Numbered from the stretch's first letter, positions 10,701-23,126 are shown. The stretch is 64,000 bases of DNA from Dipteronia dyeriana (GCA_032871835.1 CM065296.1:6086001-6150000); one strand, 5' to 3'. The notes: a model not told the origin generated them from the letters alone. Numbers and translations are program-made.

Positions 10701-12705
10701 TATTGGTCTTCAATCATTTTGGGGATCTTTCAGAGTAGAGGTCAAACCAAAGGCGGTTGGCACTTTTACGGAGGATGATGAGGCGGGTTCACCCGCTAGG
10801 TGCTCTAATAGGATGAAATGGATGGGTTCCTCATTGTCATAGTTGGAGGTGTTCATGTGTCTTATATCACTCAATGTGTCGCTATTTCTAGCTGTGAAAG
10901 GACCTTCCTTGTCTGTGGAGGTGCAAACTCGAAGCTTTCCTCTTTGAACAAGCTCTTCGATATGTTCTTTTATAGCATAACAACTTTTGGTTTCGTGGCC
11001 ATGGTCCTTGTGGAAGTTGTAATGCAACTTCCTATTTCTTGTATTCGAGGCTGCCATCATCTGAGCCGACCACTAGAGAAGATTGTTCTTACTTGCTATC
11101 TCGAACACCTTGTCCATTGAATACTTAAATGGGGTATAATGGTCGAATTTACTTCTCGGCAACAAGGGAATCCGGGTGCTTGAGCCGGTATTTACTTGTC
11201 TGGATATTTTGGCTCCTTTCCGTATCCCCGTTCTGCTTGTACCATCTTTTGGACGATGCACTAGCATCCGGAGTCATTACCTGGGTCTTGAAGTGGCTGA
11301 TGTCTTCAACAGTGGCATACTTCTCGGCTTTTTTCCATGAGCTCGCGATAGGTGGATGACCCTCTCTTTGAGAGTGACCAACTTAAATGCCCATGCTGGA
11401 GTCCTTGCGTGAAATTCATAAACGCTCTGATCTTTTTGAAGTCCTAGACTTGCCTTACCGCCTCGCTAAACCTTTTCAAGTAATCCCTGACCATTTTGGG
11501 ATATGTTTGGTTGACGGAATTCAGGTGCACCATATACGTCCATCTCTGTTTACTTACGGCGAAGCCGTTGTGGAATTCGTGGATTAAGGATATGCTTTGT
11601 CTCTTGAGCCTACCGTACCACATTTATGCATCTCCAGATAGTGTTAGGGGAAAAAATCAACACTTGACTGCGTCAAACGTTCCTTGCATGTTCATCCAAT
11701 TGAGGTAGGTATTGAGGTGATCTTTAGGATCCCCGATTCCTACAAAACCGCCTATATCCTTACGGGGTAACTTGACATTACTTGGGATCGAGGTAGAGGT
11801 GATTCACTCCGTAAAAGGGCTTTCTCTGTGCCCATTGTGGAGGCGATGACCTATGTGGATCTGCTATTGTATCTCTATGAGTTGGTCCAAAAGTTCGCAG
11901 AAAGCATCGAGGTCTGCAAGGGTGTTTCATTCGAATTCTTGGTCGAAATATCGGGATCCTTCTCCCTGGCTTGGTTAGGGCCTTGTTATATGGGGTAACT
12001 CTTCCTAGACATTACCATTGCGCTATTCCCTACTACACGTGATTTCGGTCAATCTATGCGGTGGGGGGAGATTCATGTGTTCCCCATTTTTTTTCTCTAC
12101 AAACCGGCTTATCTGTTATTGCCTCCTCCTCCTCTCTCTTAGTGGAGGATCAACGTTTCTCTTTTCTGTGCGGGAGTTAACTTTGTCTGAGGCCTTTTGG
12201 TGACCACCTATGTCCATGACATTACCACCTGTGTGATGTTTTGCGCAAAGGTGTCCAACCAACAGGTAATTCCTCGGATGACCTGATCGTCGGTCTGCGA
12301 AAAGAATTGATGGGTCTGCAAGGTGGCAGCGTTTCTTGAAGTCCTCCGGGGTAGTAGGATTGTTGTTGAGCCTGGGGATAGTATTGGCTCGTCAGTTAAG
12401 ACAGATGGTATTTGGGCTATCCATGATTTCCGGAATGGTAATCGGGGGGTGGATACGGTGCCTGGAATGGATAGTATTCATAACCGTAGGGTTGTGGCAA
12501 CAGATTGGGCTACTGGATTAGGGTAGGGCAATACGTGGTGAGGAAAGTTCAGTTGTCCAACGTTCTCTATGAGATCTGGAGTATGTTGTTGGGCATACGG
12601 GACTTGTTCATTGCCTTCAATTTCGAGCAGTCAAATCCCGAGACAAATATCGGGGTAATTTTCTCCCGATTGCGAATTTATTCTTACTGTAGAAGTGCTA
12701 GTCGT
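10701..12705 (-). pseudogene. Tat element gag
   Basis: The frame 10710-11060 has YNFHKDHGHETKSCYAIKEH, a gag zinc-knuckle region where the first Cys of the usual C-x-FHKDHGH-x-C pattern reads Tyr. The rest toward 12700 has only short broken frames in keeping with an older gag. It would form the nucleocapsid. Open frames on the plus strand across this interval are shadows. Confidence 0.65.
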
Positions 12706-12708
12706 TCT

Positions 12709-12729
12709 GCACCTCCTTCTAGCACCAAA
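12709..12729 (-). other. Primer-binding site of the Tat element
   Basis: Directly inside the 5' LTR the minus strand reads TTTGGTGCTAGAAGGAGGTG. Its position and the leading TGG fit a tRNA primer site. The tRNA species was not determined. Confidence 0.55.
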
Positions 12730-13171
12730 TGTTATATGGCAAATTGAGCCTCTATTATTAGTTAATTGTTAGAGGAGGGTGATAATCCGAATTAACTGGA
12801 AAATTACTATTTATTGAATGTTGGGAGAGCAAGTTTGATGCTTGCCGGTGGTTACAGTTGAGAGATAACACAGTTTTAAAGTCAAAGAAAAAGGATCCCT
12901 TTAAAGTGATAAAAACGGGGTGGTTAAATAGATTGTGGGTTCTGACACACGGGGTTGTATGTACTCTTTTCATTGGTTGGAGGCCCAACAGCTGTCATTG
13001 GCACACCAGTGGTTGTTGGGCCAGTTATGACTTCTTTGAAAGACTATGTCGGAGGTTGAGTCATCGGGAGTAGCCAGCAACGGTTGGTTGATCAGACTCC
13101 ACAAGTGGATATGTAACTCCAAAGATTACGTTGTTGGGGCTCTCTACCGAGGCTCACAATTATGTTCAACA
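12730..13171 (-). repeat. 5' LTR of the Tat element
   Basis: Begins TGTTATATGG and ends TTCAACA on plus, giving TGTT...AACA termini. It aligns with the left LTR throughout. It borders the resumed 4CL coding sequence at 13172. Confidence 0.85.
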
Positions 13172-14159
13172 TTACCCATGTTTTCAAATCTAAACTACCT
13201 GATATCCCGATCTCTAATCACCTCCTTCTCCACACTTATTGCTTCTAAAACATCTCTGATTTCCCTGAAAATCCTTGTCTCGTAGTTGCATCCACTTAAA
13301 AACTTACTCTTTTGCTAACACTCACCTCCTCTGTCGTAAAACCACTGCTGGTTTATCCAATCTGGGAATTCAACAAGGAGATGTCATTAAGATTCATCTC
13401 CAAAATTGTGCAAAGTTTGTTTTCGCTTTCATAGAAGCATCCATGATAGGAGCTGTCACCACAACAACAAATCCTTTATGCACTTCCTCTGAAATTTTCA
13501 AGCAAGTCAAAGCTTTTCATGCTGAGCTCATCATCACACTCTCTCAATACCTCGATAAGCTTCGAGACACCACAGACCAAAACATTCCAAAAATTGGACA
13601 AGATTTTACGGTTATAACAGTCGATGAACCACCCTTGAATTGTCTGCAAATTACTCTGCTTTCCAAGGCAAATGAGAACTCTCTTCCGGAAAATTCTATC
13701 GATCCAGATGATCTGGTAGCTTTACCTTTCTCTTCAGGCATAACAGGACTACCAAAAGGAGTCGTATTGACACACAAGAGTTTGATAACAAGTGTAGCTC
13801 AACAAGTAAATGGAGAGAACCCAAATCTCTATTTGAAACAACAAGATGTTGTGCTCTGTGTGTTTGCCTCTGTTCCACATATATTCATTAACAGTGTGCT
13901 TTTATGTTCGCTGAGAGTCGGAGCTGGAGTGCTGTTGATGCATAAATTTGAGATAGGGGTTTGGTTGGAGCTGATACAGCAGCGTAAGGTGTCAGTGGTG
14001 GCAGTGGTGTCGCCGTTGGTTCTGGAACTTGCTAAGAATCCGATGGTGGCAAAGTTCGATCTGGGTTCGATAAGGATGGTGCTTTCGGGTGCGGTGCCGC
14101 TTGGTAAGAAGCTGGAGGAGGCTCTCCAGAGTACAGTTCCTCAGGCCATTTTGGGTCAG
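13172..14159 (+). pseudogene. 4CL: 4-coumarate:CoA ligase exon 1, main piece (decayed)
   Basis: It encodes an AMP-forming ligase, which in active form makes hydroxycinnamoyl-CoA for lignin and flavonoid synthesis. The protein from 13275 shows [20 protein letters not shown], then [13 protein letters not shown], and the AMP-binding box I as [11 protein letters not shown] (normally SSGTTGLPKGV). It runs to [16 protein letters not shown] and AILGQ. Upstream codons 13190-13300 contain an in-frame TAA after HTYCF and a frameshift before KTYSF. The exon ends CAG at 14159 followed by GT, matching the conserved first 4CL intron site after ...LGQ. Box II (GEICIRG) and the C-terminal domain are absent downstream. 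Confidence 0.9.
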
Positions 14160-15632
14160 GTTAATCATTAGTTTTTGTCTCTTGTTTTTTGCATTTCTCA
14201 ACGGTTTTTTATTTTTTTGAATGGGTGGTTGATTTCTGATGGGCCCATATTAATGAGAGCCGAACCGATCATCTCAGAATTTTTGGTTGGTAGGTTGTGC
14301 AACTTTGAAAGGTAGCTAAATCCAATGTTCCAATTAAAGACCTCCTTCTCTTTCTTTTCTTTCTTTCTATTTTTTTCTCATGAAAAAATTATCTTCGTAC
14401 GATAAGAATTTCTAATGGAATTTTTAATTTATTATCGGTACACAGTTTTCATAAATAACATACAATTCTGGAGTTTTCTCATGGATAAATTGATAAGAAC
14501 TAATTTTGCTTACAAAATAATACAATGCAATTAAATATAAACTCTTTATAAATCTATTTTTATTTTATTAAGACTTTATTGTTCAAATTTACTTCAAGAT
14601 TGTAGAAGTTTTATTTTATGACATTTTTTGTATGCTAGGTTTACTCAAATTTTATAGTATAACGAGAACAAGGTTGAATATGTCGTTTGCTCACTATTTT
14701 TCTAAAAAACAAAATAAGAAATTGATTATAATTTATTTATTTAGGGCCCTCCAATATATATTCCAAGGGCATACATTAAGGATTCTCTAAGGTTAAGTTA
14801 TGTGTCTTATTACTTATATGATATTTCAATTTAACAACTATTTAGAACCAACATAAATATAATATTTTTTAAAATATTACACTATTACATAAATTTTGGG
14901 GTTTAATTTTTTTGGGAGGGGGGACTCAAACCTGCAACCTCATGGTATGATAGATTTACCACCGGACCAACCTCATCTCGTCTCAACACAAAGAATTTAA
15001 CAACTATTTGATGGATATTCACAATCAAAAAGTTTAATAATTCGTTCTTCTTCGTTTATTAATTTCATTGTGGCATGGAGCCAACTAACTTGGTGGTCAT
15101 TGATGACAAAGAACTAATGTAGTGAGCCTAAACTAATTTTGTGGCCACTAATTATAATGAAAAAGATTGCTAGCGGATTCGATTTCTTTATTCTTTTTTT
15201 TCATTTTTTAACTTTTTTTTTATACGCTGTTCCAAGTTTTAACACTTAATGAAAATGATGAGAGGGATACACAAAAAAATTAGAGCAAACTGATAAAAGT
15301 AGTTGTAAATATATAAAAATCACAAGACACGTTTTTTTTGTGGTAAGAACGTTCATTCACCTTGTTAATGTTTTAGATTCTAATCAGTGTTACCGTAAGT
15401 GGTATCTATTATAAAAAAAAAAGCATTAAAAATGATTGTTTATAAAAAAATAAATTTTGATATTCAACTCGAAGACAAAAATAGGACCAAAACCCTAACA
15501 CTTTCTTTCTCATGTCCATTTATTTATTTTTTAACACTTTCTCTCTTATCAATTTCATACTTATTCCATATCAAACTCTAACCCTAGCTAAACCAACTAA
15601 CAGTTTGTCATCAAATCTCTTGAAAACACAAG
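14160..15632. other. 4CL intron start and AT-rich non-coding DNA
   Basis: Begins with a GT splice donor. I found no sequence resembling the next 4CL exon (GYGMTEAG). The rest is AT-rich with pyrimidine tracts. At 14915-14980 a GGGACTCAAACCTGCAACCT phrase resembles fragments common in dispersed repeats but was not assignable. Confidence 0.5.
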
Positions 15633-15640
15633 ATTATCAA

Positions 15641-16291
15641 TAGGGACGAAACCAGATTTTTTTGCTGTGTTAGTTGTGGACAACTTTATATAGATAAAAA
15701 ATTGAATCTCAACAATACGAGAGAATTTTTATTAGTTAAAATAAATAAGTATATCTAATGATAGGACATAATGAGTATTACCCTCAAATACATTCTAACC
15801 AAGAAAAAACACAAGAAAATAAAAAGGAAATATGCATGCAATGTAAATACAATAATATCCTACTTAAATTTTGACTTCAAAGGGTTCAAAGTTGTTAAAA
15901 TTAAAATAAAACTGACAGTTTTATCATAAATCTAAAATCTATGAAAACAAATAAAATTGAAATTCTTAGAGACTTGAGATTAATATATATATGGTAAATA
16001 TACTATTTTTGGTTTGTTGTTAAGGGGTTAAAATTTTCCAATTTGAATTTTGAGTCAATAATGGGTTAACATTTCTCAATTTGATTTTTCTATCGGTTAA
16101 GGAAATATAATGGGTTTTAAGTTATTGAAGTGTTATTGAGATAAAGAAAAAAAAAATGGTAAGTTAAATCAGAATCCGAATTGGATTGAAATATAGTTAG
16201 AATTAAATGAGATATATTTAAAACTATTAAAAAAACTATTTTTTTTTTCTAAAATACTAGCCCACCCTAGCCAGTCTTGTTTCCGCCCCTA
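15641..16291. mobile_element. Non-autonomous hAT-type element (MITE)
   Basis: 651 bases flanked by perfect 8-bp target duplications ATTATCAA (15633-15640 and 16292-16299). Terminal inverted repeats are TAGGGACGAAACCAGA at the left and TAGGGGCGGAAACAAGA as the reverse complement of the right end. It has no transposase. The 8-bp duplication and TA-G-rich TIR fit the hAT superfamily. Confidence 0.85.
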
Positions 16292-16299
16292 ATTATCAA

Positions 16300-17259
16300 G
16301 TTTAGAAGTATTCCCATTGTTATATTGGTAAAAAATAACTAATTTTTGTTATATGTAACATTACTATAAAAAGAAAGTCACGTTTAAGATTTTGCATATA
16401 TTATTTTTGTCCGATCAAACTTGTTTGAAAAGTAGGAGATATAAATGTTAGAACATAGTGTAGTTCGAGATAATGATCATGTTATGGAGTGCCGTTTGCC
16501 AATATTTATAGCCATAACAAGCAAATTTTTTTATTGAATATATATATGGTTACGGGATGACAGAAGCGGGACATATGCTATCAATGTACTCTAATGGGTC
16601 TTCATTTCTTCAAAATGGAGAATCATTCAACTCCAATGGGTCTCCAAAATGTGCTAATTAAGAAGAATCGAAATGGAGATCAAGTTTTGATCTCTATATT
16701 TGGAGATCCAAATCCTTCGTCTCCATTTCATTTTTCACCCTTTCTAATCCCATTTTACCCTCAAATTTATTTTTTAATTCCTCTCATATCCTTTTTACAT
16801 TTTTAACTAAACTCAATTAATTTACTATAACTCTTTATTCATAAATGCAATTACTATAAAAATTATACAATTGGAAATATTTTGTTGAGATATGTCGGTT
16901 GAATATAATATTGACTATATATTAATAATTTTTAAAAATTTTATTTTTACACCTTTTATTAAAACAATGAACTAATAAGTATTTTTATCCAAAACAGATA
17001 TTTTCAAATCATTAATTTGTATATGTAATTAACATATATCATAATAATTTACTCAAAATAATTCTGTAAAAATAAAATAATAGCATTAACATTAAACAAT
17101 TTCAAATTAAAATATTAAAACGAAAATAATAACAAAAAAAATGTATTGAAAATTAAACTAAAACCAATAAAAATAACAATGAAACTTAAAAGTTAGATAA
17201 AAAAAAAGTATTAAAAAATTAAATCAAAATTATTAAATGTAAAAATATTTAAGAGTGAT
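16300..17259. other. AT-rich intergenic DNA
   Basis: I see no gene, tRNA or clear repeat in this stretch apart from a self-complementary alternation of TCTCCA/GGAGAT and homopolymer runs. Confidence 0.5.
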
Positions 17260-17415
17260 TAGGAATGTCAATGGGGTGATTTCCGAGTAGGGAAAACAAA
17301 TCTTGATCACAACCCAAACATAATTTTTTACCCCCAAATCCGCTATTGAAGTTTGGGGTCAAGATCGGGGAATTTCCGAGGAGGGGGAGGTGTCCCAAAA
17401 CCCGCCCCACCCCTC

Positions 17416-20190
17416 CTTAAAAAGAATTTCGTTCAGATGTGGGATACCTATCCAGAAGTTTTCGCAACTCAATCATGTTTGATGGAATCATCAAAGATTT
17501 GACCTTTTCGAACTGTCTGTAACTCACCATAGGCTCGGGAAACAAAGAGAAGATGTGTACGAAAGAGATAGAGAACAACAACAACAAGAAAATGATTGAA
17601 TAGAGGAACTCCCGAACATTTGGCGATCTCAGATGTGTTAATATCAATGGTCACTCATTATTTCGATGAATCATTTCTTCGGACAGAAGAAGATTATGGA
17701 AACACTTACTCGAAATCTCACTTATCAGATTCCATCGTGGAAGACACATTTTGTTCTGAAGAATTCACCATGATATATCTGATCCATGCATAATATCATG
17801 AAAATTGGATACAGATTTTTGACTGCTACTTAGTACCGGCAATAGGTTTGAAAGTGTATCTAAAAATATCAAATTTAGATATTTGTACCCTGTCAAAGTA
17901 AGGAACCATAGCATATATGCTTGGAACAGATTCCATTTTGAGAGTGTTGAAAAAGCACTGTCTCGTTGAAAGGTTCTATACATCTGCCCTTTCTCAATGC
18001 ATTTCTTTGGACAAAGACTCTGTTTTTTCCTCTTTTCGGATGGTAAATATTTCTCAGAACATGGAGTGTGAATCAAACCCATGTTTGAATTGAAATTGAG
18101 ATACTGATGCAAGTTCTTCTCTTCTGAATCAGATAGATTTATATCTGAAAGAGGTTGACAATAAGTTATTTCAAAATTGACTATTTGTCCTTCTGTTAGA
18201 GGTGTTCCAAAAATGGCTGTGATTGAGTAAATAGCTTTACGAACTAATAGATCGGATCGAATTGGAAAATGGAAAGATTTGTACAAGTTATACCTTTCGT
18301 CACCACTCTGTGGAAAATCGTTAGGTATGAATATGTTAGATACCTGTGACTCGATTGGTGAAATAATATCTCTCTCCAAAAAAGCGTGTTTTTTTCACCA
18401 CCACACAAAGAAAATATTTTGTTACGAATGAACAAGATATTGAGGAATTGTCCATATGTAAAATCATAATTTTTTATACGGGCCTTTTCCACATAAAAGG
18501 GGAATATTTTATTACAATAGAAGCGGAAGCGTTGTGGATTATTCAATAATCGAAGTCGATTTGCTTTATAAAAAAGAAGATATCAATGAACTTCTATGAA
18601 ATGGTTTCACAGGATTCAGCCAATTGTCTTGATCGTCGGATATCATTGAGAAATAGAAATTCGTGTTATCAAAAGATTTCCTGCGATTATTTCTAGTATG
18701 GAATAAGTCAATCATCCACTTTGGTATCTTATTGAACAAAAATGGTGATATTATCTCTCAAGTGATCAAGAATTTTGATTTTTGGGAAGTATTATGATCA
18801 TCCAGTAAGAAGGGTTTCAATTTTTTAAAATGAACGATTTGAAGACCTATTGATTCTAACAACTGATTGCAAAGTTGATCATTCAAATCTTTCAATTCAT
18901 ATATGTGGATCTCAGACCTATGAATGGGGATATTCCTGAAACTCACAAAGAAAAAAGGAAGTGAGTTAGACAAAAAGAAAAGCAACTTGGACAATAAGAA
19001 ACGAAGTGACTTAGACAAATCTTTTTTGTCAATAACCTCAGACCAATCAATCGAATATTGATTAATACGTAATTGATCGAACACTACTTGAAAATGGCTC
19101 TTCTGCTCAGAAACGGAATGGTCCAAATACTCCTTGAAACTCTTGCTCCTATTGGACCATTTGTATCTATATGCATTAGGATCCTGATTCATGAATCTCT
19201 CAGTTCGAGAAATCAACATAAGAGGATTGAAACATTTCTTCTGACACTTTTTCAAATTCGATAAATGTTGGTTAATCGTATATTTCATTATAGTTCTATG
19301 ATTCAGAGTATCATTTCCTATTTGATCCCTTTGAATTCCATATTCGAAGTTACGATCGGATCTATTCATTAAAAAGAATCGATTCAAAACATTTCTTATG
19401 TACCCATAGGTGCTATATTGGATTTGAATCCGATTTCGGATCAATCTATTTTGATTGACTATCTCCATTATGTTGTTGCTAGAAAATACCACTATTTTTT
19501 GTTTTGGATCTTCCTAATCATTCCCGCTGGAGATCCGGACCCATTTTTTTTTATATACTTTGATAAAAAGATTCATTCTCTTTATAAAAAATAGAAGGTA
19601 GAACCAATAAATATTTCTTTTTCGATTCATCCCTGGAGTCAAATACCTCATTCAAGAATAGTTTTTGATCCAATTCGTAGGAATCAATAGAAAAGGAAAA
19701 TCCCTTATGATACACAAGATCTGGCTCGGTTATTGATAGAGTGAATAGATTTGCCATTTCTTGAAATCTCTCATCTGATTCAAAATCGTGGTGTAACCTG
19801 TATTCCCCCCTGTTCCGGTCATAGAATAGATGAAATAAATGAATTTTGTTTAATAATGAAATATTATTGGAAATTTCCATATTCAGTTCATCCTTCGGAA
19901 CCATATCACAGCCCGGATCTGATGAAATAGGATGAATTGAGACGTTATTTTGTAAATACGTAATTATCTTGAATATATTAACTATTTCTTTATTTTTCGA
20001 TCGCCTAGAACGGACAAAAGAAACATCTTGTTCTTTCTTCAACAATTTCTGATCTTTAGTGGACCTCTTATTAGGATTCGAACCCAGATGAAGTTCTGAC
20101 CATTTGTTAGAGAAAAAAGAACGAATGGATCTTGTAGGATTCCCAACAAATTCTTCGATTTCTTCCGGAAGAAAATGCTTATTAATCTGC
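17416..20190 (-). pseudogene. ycf2: Nuclear plastid DNA: ycf2 fragment
   Basis: Minus-strand frames 17417-17654, 17765-18379, 18244-18546, 18758-19492 and 19551-20190 are consecutive pieces of the large plastid Ycf2 protein (for example [77 protein letters not shown]). The fragment covers a middle portion of about 920 codons of a protein over 2,000 residues long. Several frameshifts and stops separate the frames, so it is not functional. It breaks at about 17416 into GC-rich nuclear repeat DNA. Plastid Ycf2 is linked to the plastid import motor; here it is only a passenger. Confidence 0.95.
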
Positions 20191-21473
20191 TGATCGAGCC
20201 ATGATAACACTAGATTTCGAGTCCCTCTTCCTATGCTTATTGCTCAATTCTCGAGTAAAATCAAGTGTTTAATGACTCGATTAAGTGTATTTACGGGATT
20301 TTATATTAGGGGCATCATATGAGAGTTATAAGTAAAGATTGGGACCTAAAAGAGCTGGAAATTGGAAACTTAGACAAAATGACACAATATGTCGCTGCCA
20401 TGATTTCCGTCATGGGAGACCTCGACACACCACGCGACAACAACTTTTCTCAAGTGTCATTTGTGATGTCGTCATGGAAGACCGCGACATGTCGTCTTGG
20501 ACAACCGCGAGATACAGGGAAGCGACAATCCGCCAGAACGAGTTTCTAGGATGATTTCTGGCCTATTTTTGGACCCACATAAATACCCATCTTAGATTTT
20601 GATGAAAAGGGATCAGCCACACGAACTTTTGGATTACTTCCACCACCATCCTTAGATATTTTAATCCATCCATCCATCTTGGAACTTGAAAAGCAAGAAG
20701 AGGAAGCTTACAAGTCAAGGAACTTCAAATGACTTGGGTTTCTTCTTTAACTCTTCTTTGTTTTATTTCTTTTCCTTGACGTGTAACTAATTTCTAAGTT
20801 AGGGGATTAATGTAAACCGGTTGAACAACTCTTTGTAATCCTATAGTCTAATGTTTATTAATTAAATACATTGGTAGTTTCTTTTATTGCAATACTTGCT
20901 CTAATTCCTTCACTTATATTCAAATGAGACCTCAATGAATGTTTGTGCTAGGATTAGTTAATTTATGATGTTGAGGGTTAGATGTGGGTGACCATCCCAT
21001 TTAGTCATTAACTACAAGCTTAATAATTGAGAAAAATTCAATATGCATGACCGTGCTATGTGTGATTTGGTTTAGAGTTTTAATTAAAAACTAATTCTAA
21101 CCGTTGCTCATTACATGACCGTGTGTGAGTAATAGGAAAGATTAGGTGTTTCATCAAACAAACCCTATCAATTGGATTTAAGTGCTTTAATGAGACTCGT
21201 GGATTACATTAAGAAGTTTAATCATGTTGCATTAATTCCCTAGCATTTCCTTCATATTCATATTTTCATGTGAGCTTTTGTGTTATTTAGTTTATTGCAT
21301 TGTTACATATTAGTTAATTAAAATACCAACCCAAGACAAGCATTATGCCATTTAGTTTTCATGCATTTAGATTAGGATTTAATTAGACTAATTAGCGTTC
21401 AACTAGTAGAATCACCGATCCCAGTGAACAAACTTTTCTTATAAATTGATTAAGATAAAAAATACTACAATCA
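20191..21473 (+). mobile_element. Solo LTR (gypsy type) inserted in plastid-derived DNA
   Basis: 1,283 bases starting TGATCGAGCC and ending ACTACAATCA, flanked by perfect 5-bp target duplications TCTGC (20186-20190 and 21474-21478). A TATA-like CATAAATACC lies at 20578-20587 with a GC-rich GTCGCGG-type island at 20380-20530 just upstream. No internal sequence remains, so LTR-LTR recombination has removed it. The U3 matches the fragment at 1776-2218. Confidence 0.92.
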
Positions 21474-21714
21474 TCTGCCTTTCACGTTCCGTGAATAGAC
21501 AGAACATTTAGGAATATCCAGAAAGGCATTTAAGGAATCAGTCTGATTCTATCTCTGGTCGTTCCGTTTGAAGAAAGGAAGGATCCTAAAGAATCAATAT
21601 TTCTTTTAGTTGTTGAATCTCTCTTTGATTGATCAATGTGTGATATTTTGAATCCTCATTACTAAATGAATCAAAATGATCTTTGGATTGATCAGAATAT
21701 CCTTTCAATATTTT

Positions 21715-21794
21715 GCCTTGAAGAGGACTCGAACCTCCACGCTCTTTAGCACGAGATTTTAAGTCTCGCGTGTCTACCATTTCACCACCAAGGC
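21715..21794 (-). pseudogene. trnL: Plastid-derived tRNA-Leu gene with altered anticodon
   Basis: An 80-nt cloverleaf matching plastid trnL-CAA: acceptor GCCTTGG...TCAAGGC pairs, a long leucine-type variable arm, and the T-loop GGTTCGAGTCC are intact. The anticodon loop reads CTTAAAA instead of CTCAAAA, so the anticodon is UAA rather than CAA (plus-strand 21759-21761 is TTA). Expression in the nucleus is not expected, although the A and B boxes are present by tRNA nature. Confidence 0.9.
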
Positions 21795-22369
21795 ATCTTG
21801 AAAGTGAATCGTATTCTACAAAGATGATATCTATCTACTGTGATGTATGGAATATATGACAACGGTGGAGTGTTAGAGTATTTCTATTGATCGGTCATGT
21901 CATATAGGCCCCAATCGGACATCCAATTGCTTCGATTTGAATTATTCAGAGGATGCTTAGTATATTATCTATATTAATATTATATCAAAAAGATGGACAA
22001 TCAAACCGATTTCTCGATTCAATAGAAGCCCACAGAGGCGAATAAGGTCCCAAATAACGAGTTATATGGAAAAAGCATATCCGATTACGCCTATATCCTA
22101 AATGGAATGGAACGACGTAGGGATTCATATGTAAACATAGTATCTATTTAGATACGCGACCCCTTCTCATAATGAGAATCCTATTTTGGTCTGGTTCAGT
22201 ATGGAATGAACTTATAATCATGGAATCGACTCGATCATCATATCATAGATTATAAGTTCATAACCCTAGCCCATTCCGATTTTGGGTGAAACAGATCTAC
22301 TAATTCTTTGATTCCAGTTAGTATGAGGGATCTTGAACTAAGAAATCGATTCTAGAAGCTAACTAGAAG

Positions 22370-23126
22370 CTAAAAAATAGTATCCTTAGCAATTGTAATA
22401 ATCGGGTTCATTGATATTCCTAATATAGTAGATGCTATCACACATACAGCCAAACTCAATTCGATGGAATTGTTTGATCTTAAAGTGGATCTTCTATAAT
22501 TTTGCACGTGAGGGGTTATTTCTTGGTTTCGTCTAGTCATTAATAACTTGATTATTTTTAGATAATAGTAGATAGAAACAACGGTCGTAAGGAGTCCTAT
22601 TGAAACCAAGAAATATAGGCCTGCCTACCATCCACATAAGAATAAATAGAGTTTTCCAAAAAAAAACTGCTAGTGGAGGAATACCTCGTAGGGATAAGAG
22701 ACATAGAGCTAAAGAGAGAGCCAAAAAAGGATATTTTGTGTATAATCCCGCATAACCTCGAATGTTATCAGTTCTGGTACGTAGACCAAATGACACAATG
22801 CAAGCAAAAGTTCCTAGATTCATGGAGATATAGAACAACATATAAGTTTTCATGCTCGCATATCCACCATTTGAGTCTCCAACAATTATTCCAATAATTA
22901 CATATCCGATTTGACCTATGGACGAATATGCAAGCATACGTTTCATGCTTGTTTGAGTAATAGCAATGAGATTCCCCAATATCATGCTAAGAATAGCTAG
23001 GATTTCCAAAAGAAGATGACATTCATTTGATGATAAATAAAAAGGAAAATAAAAAATTTGAGTGGCTGAAGCTGAAGCAGCTACTTTCAAAGTAACAGAA
23101 AGAAAAGCAACGTCTGGAGTGGGAGA
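22370..23126 (-). pseudogene. ndhB: Plastid-derived ndhB exon 2
   Basis: Encodes the C-terminal half of NDH subunit 2 of the plastid NDH complex. Frame 22533-23153 includes [40 protein letters not shown] and [19 protein letters not shown]. Frame 22370-22609 continues after a frameshift with [18 protein letters not shown] and reaches the normal stop. The exon length of about 757 bases matches plastid ndhB exon 2. Substitutions at conserved sites (GGLPPLAGFFGK has become [12 protein letters not shown]) mark decay. Confidence 0.95.

Larger units (their letters stand above)
3119..13171 (-). mobile_element. Ty3/gypsy LTR retrotransposon, Tat lineage, inserted in 4CL exon 1
   Basis: Two related direct LTRs (3119-3571 and 12730-13171) bound an internal region whose gag, protease, reverse transcriptase, RNase H and integrase remnants read on the minus strand in that order. 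Between pol and the 3' LTR lie a tandem-repeat block and an extra ORF in antisense orientation, the layout described for Tat/Retand elements. All frames are interrupted. The LTRs differ at many positions, so the insertion is not recent. No clear 5-bp target duplication is seen: flanks are CAACC (3114-3118) and TTACC (13172-13176). Confidence 0.85.

Noticed and set aside
10818..11708. A run of plus-strand frames of 66-100 codons
   Set aside because: They are shadows of the minus-strand gag region of the Tat element.
13275..14171. A 298-codon 4CL-like frame as a working gene
   Set aside because: It lacks the N-terminus, has a frameshift and stop just upstream, a mutated AMP-binding box, and no later exons.
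14915..14980. A tRNA or SINE from GGGACTCAAACCTGCAACCT
   Set aside because: No matching A-box or foldable partner was found; too little to call.
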